From: CAYYDE01 sp964470525
GTDB lineage: Bacteria; Patescibacteriota; Gracilibacteria; BD1-5; UBA6164
Assembly (NCBI GenBank): GCA_964470525.1
Contig: CAYYDE010000001.1
Coordinates: 1 to 64,000 of the forward strand
Direction: 5' to 3'
Length of the DNA stretch: 64,000 bases
A model generated the notes under the pieces. That model was not told where the DNA came from and ran no database searches. It saw nothing but the letters and a program-made list of their open reading frames with translations. Every line of letters starts with the position of its first letter. Position 1 is the stretch's first letter. A program made the position numbers and the translations under genes. This document shows positions 43,321 to 55,315 of the stretch, one piece after another.

Positions 43321-43779
43321 ATGAAATGTTATTACCACAATGAAAAAGATGGTGTTTCACAATGTTCATCTTGCTGAATTTTCTTATGTAGAGAATGTTC
43401 CGATAAGTATGAGCTTGATTGAAAAGTCATCTGTGAAAAATGTGTAAAAAAGATAGATGCTACGATTTCTCAAGAAAAGAGAAATGTAAAAAAAGACTTG
43501 TGAATTATTGCAATATTATGGGTCATCATAGTCTTGTGAATTGGTCTTGTATCGACTAAGATGATCTCAGAGGATACTTTTGCATTTTTTAATTTTGCAT
43601 TATACGTAGGGATCTTTATGCTCAGACACTTAATCCCTGTACCGAGACTATTTCTTATGTGATGATTCTGGTTCTGGCTTATCATATTATGTCTGTATAT
43701 CACATGGTGAATGCTGTATGTTATGGTTATCTATCCTATTAAACAATATAAAATTATTTTATCTCTTTTTAATAAATAA
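43321..43779 (+). CDS. B-box-type zinc-finger membrane protein
   Basis: 152 aa. The N-terminal 42 residues have Cys/His at C3, H6, C15, C18, C23, C26, C38 and C41 (YHNEKDGVSQCSSCGIFLC), a B-box-like zinc-binding pattern common in bacterial proteins with membrane tails. Three hydrophobic helices follow (about residues 60-80, 87-103 and 115-140). Function unknown; similar proteins often sit beside transporters. It is 3 bp upstream of the secreted-protein gene and appears to start the ABC operon. Confidence 0.65.
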
Positions 43780-43782
43780 ATT

Positions 43783-45312
43783 ATGAAAAAAATTATTACC
43801 CTTGGAATATTAATAAGTTTATTATTCCCTCTTACTCCTACTTTTGCAAATTATACCTTGGAAAATTGTACAAAATCATTTGATGTTAATGATGAAAATT
43901 TATTTGATAAAGATAGTGATAAATATTTTACTTCTTATACTATAAATCCTTCTCCTCATCCTGAGGCAAATAAAGAATGGTTAGAGTATTATTGAAGTCA
44001 AAATAAAGAGGCATTATCTCTAGTACAAGAAATCAATAAAAAGAATAATTTTACTCAAAAATTAAACTTCTGAGAAGATCAATCAATTATTATTTCTTAT
44101 AATAAAAATAATTATGCATTTGTAACAAATGAAAATTATGAGTTTCAGATTATTGAAAATTGAAAAATAGTAAAAAATATCTCACAAAAATATGATGATA
44201 ATGGTGTATGAAATAATTATCCTGAACTACAATATGGTCCAAGCAAATTGTTTATTATAGAAAGTATTAGTCCATCTCAAGCGAAAACTATTATTCATAT
44301 TGATAAAAAATCATTTGAATTTGAAGGGAATTATTATATTGATGTAATCATTGATGACGAAAGTTATATCTTAGCAGATCCTGATAGAATATTACCAGCA
44401 AAACTTGTAAAAAATTGAAAAATAGTAAAAGAAATTCCGAATTATTCTAAAACCATTATTTTAAACAATAGTAATGATACAAAATATGTAATACAACAAA
44501 CATTATTTGATGGTGGAAGGTATGGTAATATTTTCAATTACATAACAGAATATTGAACCTTTGGTCCTTTTTGAAATATATCAACTTTAGAAATCACTGT
44601 TTCAAGTAATAATAATGATTGGTATGCAGTTGTTTGAAATGTTAATCAACTAGATGCATTTTTAAAAGAAGCTCAAGGGTTTAAAAATCAAATAGAGGCT
44701 CTTGGTAAAGATTTGTATGATAGTCAAGATTCAACTCCTGAGAAAAAACTCAGAGAGTTATTCAATAAACATGTGAATACTAAAAGCTATATTTTAAAAA
44801 ATGGTGAAATTATTTCTGAGTTTGACAACGAAATAATTCCATCACTTATAGTAAAACATGATGGTACATTCATTAGATCAAGATTAAAAGCTGATTGAGT
44901 AAAAAATCTTAATTTTAATAACGATAATGATATAATAAATCTACTCAACTCATCTGAAATAATTATTGATAATAATGTTTTAAACAAAGGAAATATTGCA
45001 TTAAAACTTACGAAAGATGAAACAAAAATTCTTCTGTTATCATTTGATATAAATAATGGTGAGAAAAGCAAACTTTGTGATCTAAAAAATTGAAATATAA
45101 AATGAGAATTAAAAAATGACTCTCCTCAAGCAACTTACAAACTTTCGGCAGAATACATAAAAAGTATTAAAAAATTAGCAAAAGAAATAAATGCTCTTTG
45201 AGAACCTCGTAAAACAAAAATGAAAAATAAACTTATTACCCTTCGTGAAAAATACAAACAAGATTCTCCTCAATATGCAATTTTAGTGGAATTAATTAAA
45301 TTAATAAAATAA
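43783..45312 (+). CDS. Secreted protein of unknown function
   Basis: 509 aa with a signal peptide (MKKIITLGILISLLFPLTPTFA). The mature part is Asn/Asp/Lys-rich with repeated short modules of the form K-N-G-K-I-V-K-x-I and N-N-Y-A-F-V / D-W-Y-A-V-V, which look like beta-propeller or WG-type repeats. The C-terminal ~70 residues are helical and Lys-rich. The ABC transporter ATPase gene begins 1 bp after its stop, so secretion or sensing linked to that transporter is plausible. Confidence 0.6.
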
Positions 45313-45313
45313 T

Positions 45314-46039
45314 ATGACAAACATTTTAACTATAAAAAACTTAAAAAAACGCATCTGAAAAAAAGAAATTCTAAAAGGTGTGAATATGAACGTTGAACAA
45401 TGAGCAATCTACGGATTGCTCTGACCAAACGGAGCTGGTAAAACAACGATTCTCAAAGTACTTGCAGGTTCTCTTCATGCGGATGATGGTGAAATCATAC
45501 TCTGTGGAGAAAGCTGGAGTAGAGATTCTCTCAATCATCTTGGAGTACTTATTAATCACCCAATGATGTATAAAAGTAACAATGCGTACAAAAATATGAG
45601 AATCTATCATTTTTTAGATAGAACATATGGTGAAAAAGTAGATTATGATGGGATTTTAGATCTTGTAGGATTACCGAAAGATTCATACGAAAATGCTACA
45701 AAGACATATTCTCTTGGAATGATGCAAAGACTTTCTATCGCTGTTGCTCTGACTTCAAAACCAAAAGTGCTGATTCTTGATGAGCCTCTCAATGGTATTG
45801 ATATCGAATGAGTTATTGAGATGCGTGAGATATTCAAAAAGCTTCAGGCTCAATGATGTACCATAATTGTAAGTAGTCACATATTAAGTGAAATAGAAAA
45901 AACTTGTACTCATATTTGAATTTTCAACGATTGAGTGATGAAATATGAATGACTCTTAAGCGATATTAAAGAAAAAAATATTGATATCGAACAACATTAT
46001 CTTAATCTTATTAACTCAAAATATGCTGAATATAATTAA
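45314..46039 (+). CDS. ABC transporter ATP-binding protein
   Basis: 241 aa. Walker A GPNGAGKTT (residues 37-45; its first Gly is UGA), signature YSLGMMQRLSIA (~133-144), Walker B KVLILDEPLNGID (~151-163) and switch His in VSSHILSE. It belongs to the family that pairs with ABC-2-type permeases for export of peptides, drugs or lipids. The permease gene overlaps its 3' end by 17 bp, so translation is coupled. Confidence 0.95.
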
Positions 46040-47369
46040 ATCTGACTTTTTAAAACTCAAGGCATATAAGCCATTCTTTTACTCCCTATTTTGAAGTATT
46101 GTTCTATGAACCTGATTATTTAGTTTGATATTCTTAAGCGAGAACTATTCACACATAAAAGCATATAATATGTTTTTCTCACTTGAATGAAACCTTAATA
46201 TGCATATAAGTCTGTGTCTCTACTTTTTCGTAATCGGTTTTATTATTGATATGATTGTTGGTATTGATAAAGCAAATTGGATACTTCTGTATTCAAAAAA
46301 TCATAGAGCAAAATACTTTCTGAGTAAAATTATTATTTCTCTATATTTTGTTTTTCTTATTCTCACTCTTTCACTTTGAATTGCTACTGTATTATTGTTT
46401 AGTAGTTATGATGGTGTGAGCTCAAGTATGATTTTCCAACTACTACAAGAAACTATATTCATGATCATTAAATTCATGATACTTATTACTCCTATTGTTG
46501 TCTTAATGGTTCTCATATCATTAATGTGAATAAAAAGTATTATCATCTGAATTGGTATTTGATTTTTTTGAATTTTAAGTTTATTATGAATACTCTCTTC
46601 TTCAAATCCAAAAATACAAAAAGTTTTTGATACTATAAATCATTCATTCATCTTTGATTATGCACATTACTCTATTCCAGAAAATCTTAAAAAAGAACAT
46701 GAACATGAATTATTGTTAACACAAGAATTTAAAAAAGTAGTAGAAGAACGTGAAAATTTATTAAAAGATGAAGAATTTATCAAAAGAAAAGATATTTGAA
46801 TCTTAATGAATTATTCATTAATGTATCCTGATATTTTTGAAAATCTGAAAAAACATGTAAATGGAACTTTTGAATACAAACCAAAATATAACACGGATTA
46901 TTATACGTATGATACATCAGATTTTTTTTACTGAGAAGTTCTCCAAGGAAAATCGATTGAAGAACTCAATAAAATTTCTGAAAAATATAAATCGTTCTAT
47001 GATCCAGAGACAAAAAGATATCCATCAATACTGATAGTATTTCATATGATGAATCTTCTGAATCCAGATCTGAATGAAGCCAAGATCAATGAACTCGAGA
47101 AACATATCAAACACTTATTTGTAAAATATTGATCATGATCTCAAGTATCTAATCCGTTAGATATTGAACTCAAAATCTATGATAAAGTACAAGATAGCAA
47201 TATTACCTATAGTTACAAGGTCCCGAGTATGACTTATACGACTTATTTTGCAAACTCTCATAAAATATTTTTAGACTATTTCTCAAAAAATTATGATAGC
47301 CTGATTATTCTTATTTGAACTTTGATCGTGTGAAGTATTTACATGAGAAGAAGACAAATTTTAAGCTAA
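46023..47369 (+). CDS. ABC-2-type permease with large extracytoplasmic domain
   Basis: 448 aa. It starts MLNIIKSDFLKLKAYKPFFY, as ABC-2 permeases usually do. About five membrane helices occupy residues 20-200; a soluble domain of ~210 residues follows (rich in E, K, Y), and one last helix (LIILIGTLIVGSIYM) precedes the C-terminus. The large loop is unlike plain lantibiotic-immunity permeases and may capture substrate. Overlaps the ATPase gene. Confidence 0.8.
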
Positions 47370-47375
47370 TTATTC

Positions 47376-47411
47376 AAAAAAAAACTCTGATTTCATATCA
47401 GAGTTTTTTTT
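47376..47411 (+). terminator. Intrinsic terminator of the ABC operon
   Basis: Stem AAAAAACTCTGAT / ATCAGAGTTTTTT with loop TTCAT. Confidence 0.9.
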
Positions 47412-47518
47412 CGTCACAAATTATAGAAATATTGAATTATAGTGATGTTTTTATCAATGAAAAAGCAACAACACTATTAGGATATTTCACTTTTATCTCT
47501 CCTGGACAAATTGAAATC

Positions 47519-47563
47519 AAAACACAAAAATATCATTACATTAATTATGTTTTTGTGTTTTTG
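47519..47563. terminator. Possible intrinsic terminator in the 47.4-47.6 kb gap
   Basis: AACACAAAAA / TTTTTGTGTT around a 19-nt loop. It lies between the plus-strand ABC operon and the convergent membrane-protein gene. A short plus-strand open frame before it (TTLLGYFTFISPGQIEIKT) has no credible start and is left uncalled. Confidence 0.5.
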
Positions 47564-47621
47564 TAGGTTTGGCTGAAGTATAAAAATGTGGGGTTATAGT
47601 AGGGTTTTATAGTATTAAATA

Positions 47622-48542
47622 TTAATTTTTATCTTTCGTTTTATAACTTCAAAGATAAAAGTAACAATTAGTTCCTCCTTTGCACTCTTTAAGATAAATA
47701 TAATAATATCAATCTCTATTTATGTTTTTTAATGGAAAATTATAATCAAGTTTCTTTACTCATTTTATATGATAATCAGAATACATAATATCAATACTTT
47801 GAAATCAAAATTTTCAGTCTAAAACAAAACTAGTTGTATTATATAAAGCAGTTCAATTTATAAAAAAATAATTCAAGATTACTAAAAATATAACTTTAAA
47901 TAAGGATCAAAAATCATCAAAAAAATAATCTAATAATTTTATAAATAAAATAGGAATAAAAAAGGATATAAAGAAAAATAAAATTAAATAATGACTAGAT
48001 AATTGGTTTAATATAAAAAATATTATTAATAATATAAAAAATAACTTAATATTATCTCATAGTTTTTCATCTAAAATAAGTAATATAGAAAAAGGTCAAA
48101 ACAATGGAAATAAAATAATTAATATATAACCTATAATACTCATTCATATTGATAATCATCATAATTCTTGAAAGTAATACTCTGAAATTCAATAAGAATT
48201 ATCAATTTTTGTTGAATTATTTTCTTCCAAATGGATATTATAAAAGTTATTAACTTCATACTTTATATTATTTTGGTGAAAATCTAGATAATAATTTGTT
48301 GATAAGTAATCAAACACAAAAAAAGTTAAGAATAATAATATTGGGATCATAATAAAATAATAATCATTTTTAACACCATTAATCTTTTTATAATTATCTA
48401 TTTTCCATAAAACCATTGTTTCAGATAATACCAATAAAAAATTTACCAATATAAAATGATTATAGTATATTTCTATAGTGAATGATTTAAATAAATGTAA
48501 AAATAAGTTTAAAAACAAGAAGAATATTAAAATATATTTCAT
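47622..48542 (-). CDS. Multipass membrane protein at the end of the Gabija operon
   Basis: 306 aa. Hydrophobic segments at about residues 3-20, 30-45, 63-82, 135-155, 165-195 and 205-220, then a soluble Tyr/Lys-rich C-terminus with two Cys (KECKGGTNCYFYLG). It starts 4 bp after the gajB stop, so it is translationally linked to the defence genes. Not part of the known two-gene Gabija set; no family recognised. Confidence 0.55.
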
Positions 48543-48546
48543 AAGT

Positions 48547-50325
48547 TTATATTAAATCATAGTTAAATTGAATTTTAGTTAAAACACTTGTTGATTCATA
48601 AGGAGTTTTATTTTTTCATTTTAGATGTCAATTTTCAGAAATTAAATGAAGTCTAGATTTTGCTCTTGAACCTATCACATACATTAATCTTTTAGAAACT
48701 CTATCAGAGTAAGTATTACTTTTATCTATTATATCTCCCCAATTAGGAAGTTTTCACTCTAATAATCAAAAAGCAATAACGGTTTTATACTCCTCTCATT
48801 TCACACCATGAATTGTACTAATTTTTACTCATTCAAAATGGTGAAAAGATTTTTTTATAGAATCAATTGTAATGTCAGTATTTCATTTTTCAATGTTTTC
48901 ATTCTTATATGCTTTCAATTTTTCTAGAAAAGAATTATAATTCTGTAAAAATTTAGAATATAAATTAATATCAATATCTATTTCTTTTAAGAATTCTAAA
49001 AATAGATTTTCTAAATATTCAATTGCGTCATCCGATTCAATTTTTATAGTATTTATAATTTTTAAGATATCTTTGGGATAATATGTTAAAAAAATATCTA
49101 AAAAAATTTGAAGTTCAGATATAATTTCTTTAGCAAGTTTTAACCTATATAAGAAATAGTTTGAAGTTTTAGGCATTAAATGTAACTTTGCAATTTTATA
49201 CCAAATAGCAAATTCATTACTTTTTCTAAGAATTGAAGTGGAGTTTACGGAATAAAAATTGACATCAGTCATTATATTTTTTAATTTTTTTTCAACTTGT
49301 AACAAATCCTGCCAACTAGGAGCAACCACACAAATATCACTTTGTAAGTATCACAAGTCTAAACTCTGACTTATATAAGTACCAATTAATTCATAAATAT
49401 TATCTTTATTAAAATCTTGATTATTATATGTGATAATAGCTTCTTCTGATTGAATATTTTGATTTAATCAATCAATATTAATATTTTCAACTTGAAAATT
49501 TCTATAATAATCTATTATTTTTTGGCTTGATCTATAATTACCTGATAAAGATAAAAATGTAAAATTTCACTTATATAATTCATCTATTTCTTGATTAGAT
49601 TTAGCTAATCATCATAAACTATGATAAATTGCTTGATCTCTATCTCAAGCAATAAATATATTAGCTTTTTGTATCTGTTGATTAATTATTTTAGCAACTA
49701 TATTATATTGCAAGTCAGATGTATCTTGGAATTCATCTAAGCATATAAGTGAAAATATATTTGATAAATTCAATGAAATAAAAGCATGATCATGAATAAG
49801 TTGATACGAATAAAATAATAAAGTATCATAATCTATTAATTTTAGTTCTTGTAATATAGAATAATAGTCATTTAATATTTGTAGCTTCTTAGTACTGTTT
49901 TCTATAAAACTCCCATCTAAGTTTCTTTTAGTATTTATTTGCTCATAAGGAGCTAACCTATATTTACTTTTTAATTCAGAAATTATTTTAATAGCTTTAT
50001 ATTCACTACATATATCATATCCATTTTTTAAAAACTCATGATAGCACATATAAGGCTTAATAATCCACTCATTACAAAATGAATGAATAGTTCATGTCCA
50101 ATGTTTATTATGATTTTCCGCATTATTTAAAATTCTATTTTCTAATTCTTCAGCAGCAACATTTGTAAATGTGATTCAGGCAACCAATTTATTTAAGTCT
50201 TTATTCTTTACAATTTCTCTAATAATCCTGTAAGTTAAAACCCTAGTTTTTCAGCTTCATGGACATGCTACTAAAAGAACATTTCAATCTGTATTGACTG
50301 CCAGTTTTTGTTCATCACTAAGCAT
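48547..50325 (-). CDS. gajB: UvrD-like SF1 helicase, GajB-type
   Basis: 592 aa. SF1A motifs in order: Q-motif LSDEQKLAVN, motif I ACPGSGKT (residues 20-27; both motif Gly are UGA), GITFTN (Ia), LDEFQD (II, ~196), GDRDQAIY (III), GNYRSS (IV), STIHGVKGEEY (V, ~502) and RLMYVIGSRAK (VI). GajB-type helicases partner GajA in Gabija; GajB binds nucleic acid termini and activates the complex. It begins 2 bp after the preceding OLD-family gene. Assignment to Gabija is by this pairing. Confidence 0.85.
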
Positions 50326-50327
50326 AT

Positions 50328-52442
50328 CTATATATTATTTAAGAAATATGTAAATTGATCATCTGGAAAAGTTTCTTTAAATTTGACTATAATATCATCT
50401 TCTCTATCTGTAGCTAATATTTCTAATGATAGTTCTAACTCTTGTAATCTATATTTAATTATTTCTATAAAAATATTTTTATTTTTAATATGTTTAGAAA
50501 CAAAAGCCAATGCTTCCAAAATATACTTCGGAATTGTGTTATTTATAGATAAATTATCTCATATTAAAATTGCATACCATCATTTTCATTCTTTATTAGC
50601 CAATCTAAGTGCCTCTCTTCAGGAAATTGATTTATTAGTATTTTCTAATTTAGTTTTTGAATTATTAATATCTGTTTGTCTTAAGTAAATTTTTTCTAAT
50701 AAAGAAATTATTGTTTGTTTATTTATTTCTGAATCTAAAAACCAATCTATTTCAAATGTATGATTAGCAAAAAAAGATTTAAGATAATCATTTCAAGACT
50801 CATTAGATTCCAAAATTATTTTTCTTTCTAATCCTTTTATTTCAGAATTTTTACATTGAGTCTGATAAACTAACTCATTTTTTCAATCTTCATTAGTAGC
50901 GTCATGTATAACAGTTAAGTCAACTATGCTTTTATCTTGATCAGTTATAATAGCACAATATTTTTTAATCCTATCTTCATGAAATAAATCTGAAATATTC
51001 TTAAATCAAGTACTTCATATACTAATAAGACTTATTCACAATTCATCTAACTCTATTCAAAAAGATTTTTTTAGCATTAATGGGATTAATATTTGTTCTG
51101 CATCTCATTCAACTAATATTATATTTTTTGCAAATAATAAATTTGTTCTAATCGCATCTAGATATCTTTCTATATGAATTATTTGTGTTGGGTCAAGTCA
51201 GTTATATGGCAAAAATACATCTGTTTTTATTCAATCATTTGAAAGAATGTTCATTGAACTAATTTTAGATATTGATGATATTTGTGTTGAATGTGTGGTT
51301 AAAAATATTTGAGTTTTTTTCTTATGAATATTATTAAATAAAGTCTTTTGGATATGATTGTGAATATGAGATTCTGGCTCTTCTAAAAGAAGAAAATTTG
51401 CTATATGTTTTTTATTTAGTTCATACTCTAAAAGTTTTAAAGAAATATAAATTAAGTTTGCTCATCATAAACTAATATCTTTTAAATCTCATAAATAATC
51501 ACTATATGAGTCTCATACCTTTAAACTTAATGATTTGAATATTGATCCTATATTATTTGATAATTCTGAAGATATTTTAATTTGTGGTGAGTAAGTTAAT
51601 CATATAGTATTTTTTAATTCATTTCTTATTCAATGAGACAATTCCATAATTTCACTATTTGTTTCGATTTTCTCATTCAGATCTCTTACTGAAGTTTCTA
51701 TTAGCTTAATATCTGATTTACTAATTCAATTTTTAGCAAGATCCTGCAACATCTTTCATAAAGGGTTATTTCTATTATAACTTTTCAATTCATTTTCTGC
51801 GTCTCTTAAGGCTTTTATATAGGTACATGATATTTCACTAGAAAATTCATAAAATTTACTATCAACTGCAACTCATATAACTGCTGTTTGTTCATTAGAA
51901 GGATCTCAAAAAATATAATTATCAAAATCACCAACTATCTCTTTATATTTTTCATCACTTGATACATCAAATTCTCACTTTCATTTTTGAATTCATTCAT
52001 AATCATAAATTGTTACTTGATTAATAATTTCATTAAATTTCTCTAATCTTTCTTCTAAAGTTCTTAATGAATTTAATTGAAATAATTTTTGTCTTATATT
52101 GATTTTAGGTCTAAAATAAAATATAATTGATCCTTTAGTTGAATCTCACTGTTCTAATAGATGTTTTATAAATTCCTCTCATTCAGTATTTCATAATTCT
52201 GAGAATTCTACTTTAATAATTACCCAATGTCATTTATAATTTTTTAAATTTCTTGAAAAATCAGTATCTAATAACCTATAATTTCTTGCAAGGTTGTTAT
52301 CAATTACTATTCTCAAAGCCTCTAACATATTACTTTTTCAAGAGGCATTTTCTCAAATAATTGTATTCACTCAATCATTAAAAATAAAAGTTGAATTAGA
52401 GAAGTTTCTATAATTTCTTATCTGTAACTTAGAGATGTACAT
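50328..52442 (-). CDS. gajA: OLD-family ATPase-TOPRIM nuclease, GajA-type
   Basis: 704 aa. The N-terminal ATPase has Walker A GENASGKSNMLEAL (residues 30-43), an ABC-like signature DISLGGANLIYISLK and Walker B LLLEEPESHIHNH followed by LTTHSTQIS. The C-terminal TOPRIM nuclease has LVEGDAEQILIPLM (~443) and the acidic motif IITDQDKS (~499). GajA cuts DNA when nucleotides are depleted, and is the nuclease of Gabija. Longer than the ~580-residue reference GajA, with an extended C-terminus. Confidence 0.82.
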
Positions 52443-52458
52443 ATCATAATATTAGAAA

Positions 52459-52689
52459 TTAAAATAAGTTAATTTGATTACTCGCCTCACCATAATTAGA
52501 AAACTGATCTAAGTATTCCTTCATATCTAAACAGTGAACTTTTGGTTTAAAAATAGGTAAATTATTAATATCATGCTGATAGTTTGCAATTGCTACCCAT
52601 TTATATGGTCATGGTTTTCAATTAATAACTTCAAACTCTCTAATATCATATCAGTGTGCATTATTTACTGGTTTAAAAATTCATATCAT
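52459..52689 (-). CDS. Small protein between the XRE regulator and gajA
   Basis: 76 aa. Sequence features include GYDIREFEVINGKPGPYKWV and a His/Asn-rich middle. No transmembrane segment. It is 16 bp upstream of gajA. Could be an antitoxin-like or inhibitor subunit; no family recognised. Confidence 0.5.
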
Positions 52690-52765
52690 ATTTTTAAAAC
52701 TTAAAAAATAAATATAACCCCTAATATATCATTTTTACTACAAATATCAATTTTATTTTCTAAAA

Positions 52766-53050
52766 TTAAGATTCATAATTATCAGGAGTAATAACTAAAT
52801 GCATATCAAGTTCAATACAAACTCTTTTTAAAAGAAGTAATGTAGGATTAGTTTTTCCATTCTCTACTAATCAGTAATATCCTCTATCAACTCATAATTT
52901 AGCTGCTAATGACTTTTGAGTATAGTCTTTTTTCTTTCTCCTTTTTTTAATACTTGCTCACATCTCTTTTAAACATTGTGTATTTATTACATTATTAGAA
53001 TAATAAAGACATCAATCAGCTCTACCATACAAAAAAATATGTTTTTTCAT
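52766..53050 (-). CDS. XRE-family HTH transcriptional regulator
   Basis: 94 aa. The helix-turn-helix lies at about residues 32-86: IKKRRKKKDYTQKSLAAKLG then VDRGYYGLVENGKTNPTLL, the classic XRE/Cro pattern. It begins the run XRE - 76 aa - gajA - gajB - membrane protein, all minus strand, so it probably autoregulates this defence operon. A perfect palindrome at 53165-53200, upstream, is a candidate operator. Confidence 0.85.
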
Positions 53051-53164
53051 AAAGTTTACAGGTTAGAAAATAATAAAGTAGACTATAATCTTCTATCAAA
53101 ATAAATCAAATTTAAGTACTTTTTTCGATTTTTTAAGAAATTTATTTTTTAATATAATATGTTT

Positions 53165-53200
53165 ATAACATAAAAATTATAAACATAATTTTTATGTTAT
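53165..53200. promoter_or_regulatory. 16-bp perfect inverted repeat upstream of XRE gene
   Basis: ATAACATAAAAATTAT / ATAATTTTTATGTTAT separated by AAAC. It lies between the XRE gene and a divergent small gene. Operator for the regulator is the most likely reading; a terminator is less likely as there is no oligo-T tail. Confidence 0.5.
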
Positions 53201-53243
53201 ATGTCAATTGATAATAAATGCATAATAATATTTAGTAAGATCT

Positions 53244-53262
53244 TACGTTTACTTTAACGTAA
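53244..53262 (+). promoter_or_regulatory. Short inverted repeat before small gene
   Basis: TTACGTT / AACGTAA around a 5-nt centre, directly before the ATG at 53265. Possible operator or translational hairpin. Confidence 0.35.
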
Positions 53263-53264
53263 AA

Positions 53265-53411
53265 ATGTTCAATATATCAAAGCAAAAGAGGACTACAAAA
53301 TCAGATATTTCTAACAAGAATCAAGAAATGTCTTTTAAAATGAGCTCTGAAGCAGAAAAAGACTTCGAAAAAAAATTAGAAGCCTTTTTAAACACGGAAA
53401 AAAATCCGTAA
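53265..53411 (+). CDS. Small basic/acidic protein
   Basis: 48 aa (MFNISKQKRTTKSDISNKNQ, then an acidic helix EAEKDFEKKLEAFL). Shape suits a small DNA-binding accessory or excisionase-like protein located before the recombinase genes, but no family match is claimed. Followed after 70 bp by a terminator. Confidence 0.4.
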   Translation: MFNISKQKRTTKSDISNKNQEMSFKMSSEAEKDFEKKLEAFLNTEKNP

Positions 53412-53482
53412 TACATAATCTGATTTCTATACAATACCTCAAGGATGATATTATCCTGATGAGAAATAATCTCTCAATAGAG

Positions 53483-53516
53483 AAAAAATGAATACTGTAA
53501 TAGTATTCATTTTTTA
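53483..53516 (+). terminator. Intrinsic terminator
   Basis: Stem AAAAAATGAATACT / AGTATTCATTTTTT with loop GTAAT, between the small gene and the recombinases. Confidence 0.85.
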
Positions 53517-53584
53517 TTTTGTCTGTATTTTTTCGATAAAAAAAATATAATAATGAGCAATTTATTCAAATAATTTTAAAAAAT

Positions 53585-55315
53585 ATGTCAAAAGATTGAA
53601 AAATATTTTTTATATACGCAAGAATCTCTAAAGTATGAGAATACGACATGTCATTAGAAGATCAAAAAAATATCCTCTTATGACTTGCTCAAGAAAATTG
53701 ACATACAACCGTCGTTATTGAAGAAAAAGAGAGTTGACAAAAAAAAGATAGAGAGGAGTTTGATTTCATGATGAAAACTCTTCTTGAAGATGCAAAAAAG
53801 AAAAAAGAACATAGAAAATACTGATGAATTTATGTATTCAAACTTGATAGGTTTGCAAGAAACTCTCAAGATTTTACAAAGTGAGAAAAGTTATTAGAGC
53901 ATGGTTATAGGATTATATCTGCAACAGAAACAATCGAAAATACTCCTACTTGAAAACTTCTCTTTAGGATGCTTTCAAGTTTTGCAATTTTTGAGTCTGA
54001 AAAGCTCTCTAACAGGCAAAGTTTATCAAGAATTCAAAATCTGATTCGTTGAAGAATAGAGTCATTATGATGAAGATTGATTTTCTGATACATGAAAGAT
54101 AAAAATAATAAAATTATCATAAATCCTCTTCATCAAGCCATTATTATAGAAATTTTCGATTTATTTTTAGATCTCTTAGAAAACGACGAAGACTATAGTC
54201 TACTTTTAAAAGAAAAAACCTGAGATGCAACTGAGGATAGAACAAAAATAAATCAAATAAAAAAAGAAATTTACTCAAAAATATGGGAAAAATTATCAGA
54301 TAAAGACAAACTTATTATTCAACAACATAAATTAAAAATAAAAGAAGAGAAAGAAGGTACTGCTGTAAACAAAGATTTTTCTGAGAATTTGAATTTCATT
54401 CGTAATATTCTCGAAAACAGTTCAAATAAAGATAATAAACTCAAATATAATTGAAAATTTACGAATGAGATTAATATAAATGATGAATTAATCATTAATT
54501 ATATTAAAAATATTTCAGAATCTGAAAAAGAAGAATTTACAGTTGATGGAATCAATGAAATTGGTTGAGTAATGACTTTTAGTTTTTATTTCCCTGAATT
54601 GCAAATAATCGATGATTATAAATTCCAACTCATAAAGGAAACAAAAAAAATATATTGAAAAAATGAATTGGATGAAACATGAAATTTCTCAGATATTCTC
54701 TATTGAATCTGAAAAAACTGATGAAAAATATTACTTGAGTCATATTTACAAAAATGAACTGTACAATACAGACCGAGAAAAAGATGAAAAAATGATGAAA
54801 AATGCTTCTGAGCATCTGAAAAAAAAATTAATGAGGCTTTATTATTAGATAAAACTTTTAAAAAAATTAAATTTACACCTGAAATAATTAAATTCTTAAA
54901 GGAAAAAACTATAGAAAAAATTCAAAAAGATTTCAAAAAAAATGAAAAACCCCTTAAGGCAAAAAAAATGGTCTATGAAAGAATGTTGAATGATTATAAA
55001 TATAAGCTTCTTAATACGACTCCTTCTGATGAGTTAATGGTAATATATAACAGAGAGATGACTGAATATTCTCGCTATTTACATAATACAGAAATTGAAA
55101 TAAAAAATCTTGATGATGAATTTAACAAAGAAATGGAACTTTTTCTTACTATTTTCTCAGATACGCAAAACATTCTCAATAATACCCCTCAAATTGTAAA
55201 TAAAAAGATTAAAGTACTTTTTGATGAAATAATTATTGATAAAAATCAAAAATGAAAAATTATAATTAAAGATGTAAAAATCTCATTATTTATTAAAGAA
55301 ATCCTATGAATATAA
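53585..55315 (+). CDS. Large serine recombinase 1
   Basis: 576 aa. The catalytic domain starts IFFIYARISKVGEYDMSLED with nucleophile Ser15, then VFKLDRFARNSQDF and TGKLLFRMLSSFAIFESEKL, the resolvase/invertase core. The rest is a long recombinase and coiled-coil region (YSRYLHNTEIEIKNLDDEF); the usual CxxC zinc ribbon is weak or absent. Many UGA-Gly. It overlaps the second recombinase gene by 10 bp, so both are translated from one message. Likely integrase or partner for the island. Confidence 0.85.
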
